Below the pieces are notes generated by a model, which saw only the letters and a program-made list of their open reading frames with translations, ran no database searches and was not told the origin of the DNA. A program made the translations under genes and the position numbers. Shown here in pieces: positions 35,661 to 46,700 of a stretch of 64,000 nt of DNA (its first letter is position 1; every line of letters begins with the position of its first letter). The stretch is from Gossypium raimondii (Eukaryota; Streptophyta; Magnoliopsida; Malvales; Malvaceae): assembly GCF_025698545.1 (NCBI RefSeq), contig NC_068569.1:6758001-6822000 (forward strand), read 5' to 3'.

Positions 35661-36058
35661 GTGGCGGCGACGCCTTCTCTGGTGGAGGGGGAGTTGATTA
35701 ATCTACCCTTGACACAATGACGACTTTGCCGATCAATCATTCATTTTCCCAACGCTCGAAAAACTATCTGGTTTCCTTTTTGAATATTAAGCAACGACGA
35801 CGCTTTTGAGTATTTACAGACATGGCAAAATGCTTGAGGCCATTTTCAAGACAATATATGACAAGAAATCCAACCAACTTCTCCAATCATTTGAAATATA
35901 TATATATATATATATATATGTTTGTAAATAAACTGTGTCTTTGTGATCCCTTAATAAGGTTTTTGTCCCTGATGTTTTCATTAAACTATGCCATTAATCG
36001 AATGCTGCCAAAGTAGGGACAAATTGTCATTTATTTGTGGTGATGTAATAAATCATTT
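35661..36058. other. 3' flank of CAX
   Basis: This holds the likely 3'-UTR, with an (AT)n run at about 35897-35919. No other gene is recognised. Confidence 0.4.
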
Positions 36059-36475
36059 GTTGGGGACTGATCGTGTAAACAAAAAAACAAGTAAAATAGG
36101 GAATATCAAATGCACAAATATTTTATGTGGAAAACTCTCCTAAGTAAATAAAAATAATCGGAAAAGGAGTTTTCGACTTTTCACAAAATAAGTAAACAAA
36201 CGAAAGTACAATATAGAGAAAATAAACTTAAATGTACTAAACGTACAAACTCAAACCACGAATAAAAAGCTCTAACTTGGGAACAAAATTCTCTCCACAA
36301 TTATTATGAAAACTCTTATAAAAACTCATCTGCGACTATATCTTGCCGCTCCCCAAAGAAAAACCCTGTAATACTACATCTTTAATTGTCTCTTAATTAG
36401 CCTCTCAAAACAGGAATATAAGGCCCCTTTAAATAGGTTAAGATTAGAGATTTAATCATACTAAAATATATATGT
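36059..36475 (-). mobile_element. Possible copia-like LTR fragment
   Basis: The plus strand begins tgttggggactg. It contains tatgtggaaaactctcc, similar to the tacgtggaaacccttt R/U5 phrase of the LTR at 19454-19839. On the minus strand a TATA-like cctatttaaagggg lies at about 36430. No partner LTR or internal domain is nearby. Confidence 0.4.
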
Positions 36476-38900
36476 TGGAGTAATTTGAGTTTAACTGAAA
36501 AAAAATAGTAGAGTTTAATTGGGAGAGAAAACCCGATTTATGTGGGGAATATGTCCCCATTCATGCCGTCACGATGTTGTCCGTCATTGCAAAGTCGAGA
36601 AGCTTCTCGTCGTAATATCGCAATCAGTTCGACCGTTACGTCGAGAAATTTCTCTTTGTGACATCGCAATCTGTTGGTTTGAAAATGTGAGACACAGCTC
36701 ACAAGTTACACCCAGATCATAGTTTAGAACTACTTTTTAGTACCATGTTTCAGTGAACAAGGCTTATGTTTAGTTTATGTTGAGATATTTTGGTAGTTTC
36801 CTTTCCTTACGTTTCAGGTGATACTAAATGTAAACAGTGATCTTTCGTCAAATGGTTGATGTGTAGGAGACGAAACAAAAGATGAAGAAAATTATTTGAT
36901 GCTTAGGAATCTTGATTAATTGTGTGCGTTTTATGAAGAGTCAGTTTTCTTAAAACTACTGCTACTAATAGTAATAAAAATGAAAGTAGCAGCAGAAGCA
37001 CTTAACTAAATGACACGTTTGTTGTATTGTGATTGTGGATATTATTCATCAAAGTTGATAAAATTATTGTCATTTCATACTAAAAATCATGTACAACTTT
37101 TCTTTTATGATAAGAAAACAAAACTCATAAATGTTGCGTTTCGTAGATTAAAATCTTCCAGTGCAGTGATAGATATTTTCAATATGACATTTCATTTATT
37201 ATTTTTTTATTTCTTGTGGGGATTAGAAAGGCAATAATTAAAAGATAAAAAGATACATCCACGATGCCAAGTTGCAAAATTTGAGGACTTTAGCTTAACA
37301 AGGTGGCTGATTGACCTTATCCTTTAACTGGCCCTATCTATGCATATATACGGTTTTCAAATTACTCATCAATTCATCAAACCTTAATTAGTTTAATGAA
37401 AAGATACTATATATTTTTAAAAAAATCAAATATATAAGTCTCAAATTATTATAACAAGTCAACTAAAATATTTTAAAATTTATTATAGGTTAAGTATTTG
37501 GGAGGTTTCTATTATAGAGTCGAATCAAATTAATTTCTCTAGAATTAATTTAATCTACGTATTATTAGAAAGAAGTTAAATAAGTCTAATTTGTAATAAG
37601 CTTAACATTCACGGTACAAAAGTGTCTTAAAATTTATTTTTCCGATTGTAATTCAATTTCAAACAAAAGATTTCTTTTACGAACTATAAAAACTTTTAAA
37701 AATATTAACTTTGTTAAATTGATAAATAATATTTTATAAACATGTTTATTTAATAATAAATAAATATTAACTCTATTCTAATTTTACTTATTTGATTCTT
37801 CTTAATAATACATAAATAAAACTAATTTATTTAATAATAAATAATTAATTTAATCAAATCCTTATAATAGAGACGCTTCATTAATACATTCACCATTAAT
37901 TATGTATATAAAATATTCAAGTATACCTAAATATTGACAACATATTATATAGTAATCATTGAACTACAATAATCATGGGGCAGCACTAATTCTCCATGTT
38001 TATTCAACTAATATGTTTAATCTTCCCCACTTTCCCTAACTATATTATGTTCTAATCTTTTTATGCATGTTTGTATTAAACCAATATAATAGTAATTTTA
38101 TTCTCCAAATGATTAAATATGCTAATAATTCTTAATTATAATAAAAATTATTACAAAAAATAATACGGATTTGAATTCTAAAGACTCATTGTAGAAAAGA
38201 CAATCACAAATCCCGAACATAAACACTAAAATTAACATGAAAGATAAAAAAGAAAATTGTTAATAAAATCATATTACAAATTAAGAAATATCAATTAGTA
38301 ATACTACCAGTTAAAATGATATTTATAAAAGTATAAATTAATATTTTGAATTCAATAAAATAATATATTAAATAAAAATTAGTAAATTTATAATTAAATA
38401 ATCAAGTTAAGCACACTTTTGAAGATTATTAAACTCATTACCATCCACTATTGCATTTTAATGTAAATAATTATTATAAATAGTAACTTAATCTATAGCC
38501 TTAAGATGGTGTATAGAAATTTTTATTTATTTATGATTATGATAATATTTATTCTTTTATACAATATTTAAAATTATTTATAGTTTTTCTCTAATTTATA
38601 AATAAAAGATAATACACTTCAACGCATTTAAACCTGTATCCTCTTATATTGATATTAATATTCATATCAATCCAACTGATTAATATGGAAAAACCTAAAA
38701 AATATATTATTTTATATTTCGGATAATCTAAAGAATAGAGTAGAAATGGGTAGATTGGACAAAATTATATAAATTGAAAACGCATATAGAAAGGTACACC
38801 ATTTTATTTTATATGTCCTTGGTTTTATAAAACTTTAGGCGCTGCCACCAGGTTTTAATAGATACCCTACTGACAATCACACTATATTCAGTGAGCCTGA
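36476..38900. other. AT-rich intergenic, no gene
   Basis: The short frames present (for example 36519-36722 and 37010-37237, +) resemble no known protein. The segment 36530-36720 is GC-richer and shows an internal repetition (gtcgagaagcttctcgtcgtaatatcgcaatc-like against cgtcgagaaatttctctttgtgacatcgcaatc-like), probably a transposon relic. The rest is strongly AT-rich. Confidence 0.4.
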
Positions 38901-38925
38901 CCAATGTGATTTTACCACGTTACGA

Positions 38926-38934
38926 CCACGTGGC
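38926..38934. promoter_or_regulatory. G-box/ABRE upstream of AIRP2
   Basis: The site reads CCACGTGGC, a palindromic G-box that includes the ABRE core ACGTGGC. A second ACGT core (CCACGT, 38915-38920) is 11 bp away, giving the paired arrangement common in ABA-responsive promoters. It lies about 360 bp before the AIRP2 start. Confidence 0.55.
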
Positions 38935-39290
38935 ATGAAACATTTCCATCTTGCTTCTTTCTTCAGCATGATTGGCCTTTAAAACGGAATCACTAAAAAG
39001 GCTGACAGAAATCCCTTACCTGATTATACTTCAGTTAGGGATAGCACCGTAATTTCGAACACCTTCTCTCAGTTCTCACTTTGCTTTAAGATGTCGTAAC
39101 TGATAGTGTATTGCTAGTTACGAGGTTTTTCTCGAAATTACAATAATACCAATTTGTGTCTCTCTTTATTTTCCCTTCGGATAATTGGGGGGTCTAGTTT
39201 GAAGAATTTTCCTTTTAAGGGTTTCACTTTAGCTGTCTGATTTGTGTGCGTTTGTTTGATGGGAATAATTTTCCGGGAAAATACCCGGTC

Positions 39291-41309
39291 ATGGGAAAGT
39301 TATCTTTTAAGGATTCACTAAAAGCGCTCGAAGCTGATATTCAACACGCCAATACTCTGTATATCTTTTTCTCTCCCTTTCTTTTATTCGATTATATTTT
39401 CTTTTGCTGTTTTTTTTTTAAATTTCTGGGGTTTTCCTGTTTTTATCCTTGTGAATTTTGATTGCTTAACTGTTGACTTGAAACTTTCTTTTTTCCTTTT
39501 TTGAAGAAAAATGTTTTTTTTCCCTTAAAATAAAGCGGTGTGCTTATCTACTCAAACAAAGGCCAAACTTTGAATGGAAACTTGTTGGTTAAGTTTTTTC
39601 TCCTATGGTTGTTGACTTTGTTGGCGCTGATTGTTTCCATAATTAGTGTTTGACAATAAAAGTTTTCACAGCCAAATTATTAAAGTTCTAAATCCTCAAA
39701 TGTATTCTGGGTAGTTGTCATCCAAAATGTCACATTGTGTTTACCAGCAATGGGCTTAAAATTTTCAGTCAAAATGTGTATGGTTATGAATTTGTAGAAA
39801 TAGATTGTAAGGAAGGAAGCGTTTCTTAATTCTGGCTTCCTGAATGCATAAACACAAACAAATGGAATTTTGTAAGCCGACAATGAGATTTGAGCGAAGG
39901 GTATCCCTTGATTCTAAATGATCTAAGCTTTACAATTCGTTTATTTGGTGTATGGACAATGAACAGGGTCTTGTATCTGTAGCTAATAGAGGAGCCACTC
40001 AATGTGTAAAAATTTCAGTAGTCCATGCTAATGTCAAAGATTATGAGTGCACAATATAGTAAGGACATTCTTTTTTGCGTAACTATTGGCACAGCTTGAT
40101 TTTTAACTTGCTTTTTCCGGTCTGATTTCAGGGCTTTTGATTATCCGAGGGAGAAAGATGGAGCACGACTTCAAATGAGACTGTCTTACAGCCCTGCAGC
40201 TCAGTTTTTCCTTTTCCTTGTTCAGTGGACCGACTGCCAACTAGCCGGTGCCCTTGGTTTGCTCCGGATACTTATTTATATGGTATGCTTCTTTGCCACA
40301 TACAATTTTCCAAGATGCGTTTAAGGCCTCAAACTCTCCCTTCTCTCCCAAGTCTTTCACTGTTCTTTTATTGCGATCAAATTTTTAATCTGTTACCTGA
40401 TAATTACTTACAATGGGGATTAAATGTCATGAATTGTTGCAGACCTATGCCGATGGCAAGACCACCATGTCTGTGTATGAGAGGAAAGCCAGCATTAGAG
40501 AGTTTTATGGTCAGTGAGTTTTCTGATAAATTGAAGTCTTTAGTTGAAATGCTTGTTCTTGGTCTCAGTCATTCTCTTTAATCATTGGGGCTGACAATAT
40601 GGTTAGCACATTGCAGTGAAATCCGACTCACTAGTTTGTTTTTCTTAAACAGCGGTAATATTCCCGTCTTTATTGCAACTTCAAAAAGGCATTACCAGTT
40701 TGGAAGATAGGAAACAGAAAGAAGTGTGTACCATGAGGTACCGTAAGAAGGATGAATCCGAGAGGGGGAAACTCTCTGAAATTGACTTAGAAAGGGAAGA
40801 AGAGTGTGGGATTTGCTTGGAGATGAGCAGCATGGTTGTTTTGCCTAACTGTACCCATTCTCTGTGTTTGAAGTGCTATCGGGATTGGTAAGTTATTTCT
40901 TCTCCGAGTACTGCTTCGTAGAACTGTTGTTGAGAATTTTTATTCTTCAAAAGTAGAATTATCCATACCGGCAGTTACCAAAGCCGGTTTTACTGTATAG
41001 AAGTGTTTGCATCGTTATAGGTTCATGATTCAGGATTTGTGTTCCACTCATGCTTCGTAAGTGATCTGATGCTTTTTTTATATTCCTGTTAATTTCAGGC
41101 ACGGCCGGTCTCAGTCATGTCCCTTCTGTCGGGACAGTCTCAAAAGGGTCAACTCATGTGACCTTTGGATTTACACCGAGAAGAGCGAGATCATTGATTT
41201 GTCACTGATATTGAGAGAGAATTCTAATAGGCTCTTCATGTACATTGATAAATTGCCACTTATTGTCCCAGACCCTGTATTTGTTCCTTATGATGTTCAT
41301 GTTAGGTGA
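39291..41309 (+). CDS. AIRP2: RING E3 ubiquitin ligase AIRP2 (5 exons, 243 aa)
   Basis: The product closely matches Arabidopsis AIRP2, a cytosolic C3HC4 RING ligase that promotes ABA and drought responses. Exons: 39291-39358, 40132-40282, 40443-40509, 40653-40887, 41099-41309; frames join exactly. The N-terminal region has the family stretches SFKDSLKALEADIQHANTL, AFDYPREKDGARLQMRLSYS and FLVQWTDCQLAGALGLLRIL. The RING runs from C147 to C184: CGIC, then C-T-H at 162-164, CLKC, and CPFC. It ends in the typical VPYDVHVR. The usual length of about 240 residues is met. The ABRE-like G-box upstream agrees with ABA induction, but that is inference. An alternative upstream frame start at 39246 overlaps the ATG and reads another frame. 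Confidence 0.95.
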
Positions 41310-43758
41310 TTGCTTCAGTGTAGGGCATCATAATTGCCTGTATATATATAAAACTAGCATGACTGTATATCAATCTATATATAATCATACTTGCCATTCT
41401 GAAATGTATATGCTTTCTGGCTATAAAAAATAATGATATAAGTATCATTAAATGCTTCCTGAGTCATCATAGGCTTGAGTTTACAAACAATCCTGTGATA
41501 TGCGAAAGTGCAGCTTCTAATGCTTCGATATGCTGCCAAATCAAGACCCAGACTAGCTACAAATAGTAGCAGCCCACGGTTCAACTACCGAGTAGCCAGA
41601 TGTTATTTGCATGCATCATTGCATCCCAATGGCCAACTAGTGACCAATGTATCTTCTATGAAAGAACTCCAGGCACCAACCAAATGAACCACTCCACTCC
41701 TTGCAAAAACAATAGCGCTAGAAAGCAAACAGCGGATTGCTGGAACTGGCACAGAGCTAACGGCTAGATGACCAAACCCAAATTAACCACTACTGGATAA
41801 GCGAACCCACCGAGGAAAAATGAGGAAACCAGGTAAGCACTGAACTAGTTTCTCTCAGCTACGGAACTAGTAATTTAAGCAACTGCAAGAAAGAAACAGT
41901 GAGTAATCATACGAAGTATTTGGATTATCTTTGAGGGCAAAGAGAGATCATCAATCGCAAAGGCAAAGCCAAAGAGAGATTGAAATGCTACCATCTACAA
42001 CATATGTGAGCATAGCCTGGCAAAGCCAAGCTACATAGCGAACAACTTAACACATGTATACAAGGAGTGGGAATTTGTAGAAGCAAAATTGCCAGTTTTA
42101 AATGAAGGGATACTATTTATTAATATTGAAATAATGTTAAAACTTCGTGCAATGCCACATTATGTTGACAGCTTGAAGACCTGGGTGGATGCATAAACCT
42201 TCGTACGGTTTTAAAAAGGATGGTCTCTATAAAACGGTTTTCCGTGAACGAGGATAACTGAAGTCTCAATTAGCTCAAAGAAAGAGAGGATACAGACGAT
42301 ATTTAATAAAAAAAAAATCCCAACACGCACTTTAATTTCATAAAATGAATGGGAAACGAAAAGATATGCCTCCTTTCCTTAGGTGAGGTTGACCCAACAC
42401 TTGCCGGTTTTCTATCCCTACTGCCCCACGACCACTCCCATACCAGAAGCAGCTCTAGAAGATCGGTCTGAACCCCTGAGGTTGGTTTTTCATTTTTCTA
42501 TTTCCTGTTGGTGTCCTTTGCTTTCATGTTGCGTGTTTTTTTTTTGTTTGGCTTCCTTTTACTTATAACATAATCAAGATGCCTGTGATAGCAGGGGTGA
42601 AGAAAATGACATCAAAATTCAACTCTTTTTAAGCGAGCTTTTATGCACAATGGATCTCTCACAGTTTTAAAAAATCATAACTAATCCAAATACTTTTTAA
42701 TAATAAATAGAATATTAGTTTTATTTACATATAATTAATTATATATATATAATAGAAGGCAAACCAAGAGAGAACTAGAGTGGAGGGTATTCATAGGTAA
42801 AGCTAGGAATGGAAATTTTCATTAACGTATGGAATAGTATTTGATCTTTCGAGAGTTTTTTTTGATGCAGTATTCTGGTTTTTTGAAGAACCATAACCTG
42901 CCACGTGGCCAATATTTTGGGTTTCGCCGAAAAACAGGCTTCGTGGAAGTTTGAGTGTTCCTGATTATCACCTACGGTGGTGGCTGGGAACTAAGACGTC
43001 ACAAACTGGGTCTAATAACTTTAGACACTGACGAGATCTAACAAGAATAGATGCAATACTATGACATGACACATTTAATAATAAGAACATTATGTAATGA
43101 ACACTGAAAAAATTAGTACTATACGTTTAGTACATGTATCACATTTGTATTTGCAATTTTAATACGATTACTATTTTTTTAATATTTTTATTTCACGACT
43201 GAAAAAAAACCCAGAATCTGCGTATTATCAGATTTACATCTAACCTTGGTAATGGCTAAAATCCTAATACAAGTTCATTAGGTTCAGCTGGGATTGAACT
43301 TCACCCAGTAGTTTTCATAAGAGAAAAGCAATGAAATTGTTGATTATATGCTTAATAAAACAAACATCTGATCTCAATTACATCAATTTATTTGCAAACT
43401 AGCAAACCTCAGATAAAAAAACATAGGATCATTATCGTTGTCGGAAAAAAAAACCTCCATAACTGGTTTCCTAGTACAATTCAATTACTAAAACTACAAG
43501 AAACATAGGATCAACTTATACGTTTCAAAAACTATAGAAAACTCGTGTTTCATAATACTTTGATTTCTCAGAAGATGCATAAACAGAGACTATAATAGAT
43601 TATAAGCTCAGGGAAATGACTACAGATTAGATGCAATTTTTGGAACATAACTGGTAAGTGAAAGGTCCTTCATTCCATCTAATAACAAAATGGGGTGCCG
43701 GAAGATAGTCATCAATCAAGACTTACACAAGCAGAAGTTATCGTCAGGTTATCACGGA
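41310..43758. other. Intergenic between convergent AIRP2 and VLN1
   Basis: No complete gene is seen. Points of note are a possible terminal exon on the minus strand at 42418-42475, a palindromic G-box CCACGTGG at 42901-42908 followed by ccaat, and an AT run near 42740. Composition at 41450-42100 is more balanced than usual intergenic sequence, and a stop-free minus frame of about 50 codons occurs there. It resembles no family I know. Confidence 0.35.
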
Positions 43759-46700
43759 TTAAAAAAGATCGACTGCCATCTTGAGCTTGTTTTGTCTCCA
43801 TTTAGGTAGTTTATAGAAGGCCCCCTTTGGCATGCCAATTTTTTCTGCAAACTCTTCCTCAGACAAGTATGCCTACAGGAAAATGCAACCACAAATTTCA
43901 TATGCATTACAAAGGATAGGCAGATGAAATCAATGGCAGTAAGCCAGTGATTAATAGATATCACGGTAAGGAAAACGAATTGAAATATATAATTTTTGGT
44001 TCTTAGCATCACCAACAGTCGCGCACAAAGTTTTGATTTTTTTTTTTCTATTCTTTTTTTAAAACAAAATTTAAAGGATTAGATATTGAACTTAAGAAAT
44101 TGCAACACCATAGCAAAACATCAAACTTTGGAGTTCTTAAAATATCATTATTTGAAAGTGAAGTACTGTTAATATTCTCATTTTGAACACTAGATGGAGC
44201 AAGATTGTAAAGCTCTTAACTTCAGCTCTTACCTCTCTTTTGGTCACATCTATGCCTGAGACTGGTTCAGTTGACGACACTGTCAATCTTTGATAAGGAT
44301 ATATTAATGAATTTGCACTAGTCTCGTTTGCATCGATCTGGTGTGAGTTCTCATTCGTTGAAGGGGAGCTTGGCTCTATTACGGGAGAATCTGTAGAAAA
44401 AGTAATTTAAATTTTAAAGAAAATTAACATATTACAGGCAGTTTACCAGAAGTAAAATGTCAGTAGAAAACAAAGACATAAATAAAACAAAGCATCCTGA
44501 TATAATGTGAACTGTAAATTAGTTGCAAATCAAGTCATCTGAATGAAGTTTAACCATGCAAGAGTGTCTCAGAATCATCCTGCCTAGTGCGGGTTATTCA
44601 TTATTCAGAGTATAATTCTCTGAATTAACTGTCCAAGTTGTTGATCCAGAAGGGTGGAGGTAATAATTAAGTTTTGTCTGGTCAGTTCAGTAAGAATGCA
44701 ACTTATTGGGCGTTTAAAACTAGGAAAACAGACAATGAAATTCAACATACATGTCAGATGCATTACTTTTTCCCCTATTCTAATGAAATTAAATCTGCTG
44801 GATCCTTTTTAGATTTTGAAGCCCAAGAAATAGCATTACAAAATATAGGCATATTCTTGAAAGAGAAGAAAGCTTGATTTAAGGCTAAATAATTTCAATA
44901 AAAAACCAATTATCTTCCATGCACCTTGATAAGGAGAGGATCCCGTAAAGAGCTTCCTGGCAACTGGAGTTGGACTGGATACACTATAGTTGTCAGAAAA
45001 CTTCAAATGTGAACCTGATACTGTTGATGCTGGAGAAAAACTTCTTTCCCATCCATTTGAACTGCTAGATCTGCTTCTTAAGCCATCTGGGGTAGCTTCC
45101 CTGGAGCGCGGTTTTAGTGCATTTCTGGATGGTGCCTGAATGGTATTGCATGAAGCTTTTATAAGTCTTGTCATAGAATTACAGTAAAGGATAAATCAGG
45201 GGTAGCTTGATCATAAGTTTCCTGCAAGGAAAAGGTATCTTTTACTTGAAGCAAAGGTGAGTTTGGCCATCAATAGAACTACTTGGTAATAACCCCAGAT
45301 ACTGGTTGGACACACCTTATAGGTAATGGCACCCATGTCTTGGCCTCACAAGACTAAAGGTCTGAGGGGAATGCCAAGAAACATTACATTTTCAAAGGCA
45401 GGAGAATAAATTGGGTATTATGTTGAGCACATAACATCAGGATCACCAGGAAGTTTACCACGAACAGCATGTTATTTGGACAAACATCTGCATCTATCCC
45501 AGAAATAGTGAAGTGCATTGAGGACGAAGTCAGAGGGAAGCTAGGCTGTTACAACCACATCAGTAAAGCGCAAGCCTATAATGGACTTAGCCACTGTTGA
45601 AACATATATCAGGAGATTTTTAGCTAATCCCTATGTTCTGCTTTTAACGGTTGTACCATTTTGTAGCAGGTTCTATTGTTCTGGGTAAATGAAATCTTAG
45701 GTTACCCCAAAAAAAGAAGTGTCCCACAAACTTTTGTTCCTCTAGTAAGCAATTCGATAAAAAATACAGCCAACTGTTATTGCTATTGTTGAGAGGATGG
45801 AAAAGTCCTAATAACTAGAGACAATTTATTTTTTTGGCCAAACTAGAGACAATATTTAGTCACCCTGTTTATACACACCCAGAAAACGTCAGTCGTAGAA
45901 CAGGCTGAGTGTCGTGTCTATTTCATACTGCATAAGAAAAAAGACAATTTTTTTATGGAGACATCGTCTCTTTCTTTACCGGTGTGACTGAGACCAACAG
46001 AAATCCAGAACAAAGATGAGTGGGAGAAACTACACTAAGTCAAACAAGTACACCAGCATAATGAACCGAATACATAAATTCTCACACAAATACATCTAAA
46101 TAAAGCTTAGCAACAGTCACTTACAGTTCCACTCGATGTTTTTCCCTTCAAGGTAGCTAGCTTCCGCTCAAATGAATTGCCATGCATCTGCAAGGCAGTA
46201 ACTGAATTAAAACTTTAAACTTAACGTGTTCTTGCAGCAAAATTGCATAACTAAATCATGAGGACTCCAATTAAATGTAAGTCCCAGGTAGCAAAACTAG
46301 GGTATTATTTGATAGGAAGCAAAAGTACATAAAAGGAAATAACTGGGTACTGTATGTATTGCTTTTGATAATTCAAGGATAAGGAAAATTTGTCGCTATG
46401 AATGGTAGACCAAGTCATGATAGCCTCTGACCAAAAAGCTTAACCTAATAGGTTGGACTAGGGATCATACAAAGATTATATCTCCTGAAACTTCCTCACT
46501 TGCAAGTCTAATAGGCTCTACAAAGGGTACAGGTACATCACTTCCAGTTGACAAATTGTGAATTAATTTTAAACATAACAAGGCTGCCAAGGTTCAACCG
46601 CCGCTGCATTAGCTCAGACAGGTTGCATTATCATGATAGCCTAGATCAACCTAAAAGCTTCAGCCGATGAAGTGGGAAAAATAATACTATGTCTTTTAAC

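Noticed and set aside
39246-39461. Frame starting at 39246 overlapping AIRP2 exon 1
   Set aside because: It reads through the exon 1 donor into the intron. The family start MGKLSFKDSLK at 39291 is in the same neighbourhood and joins correctly to exon 2.
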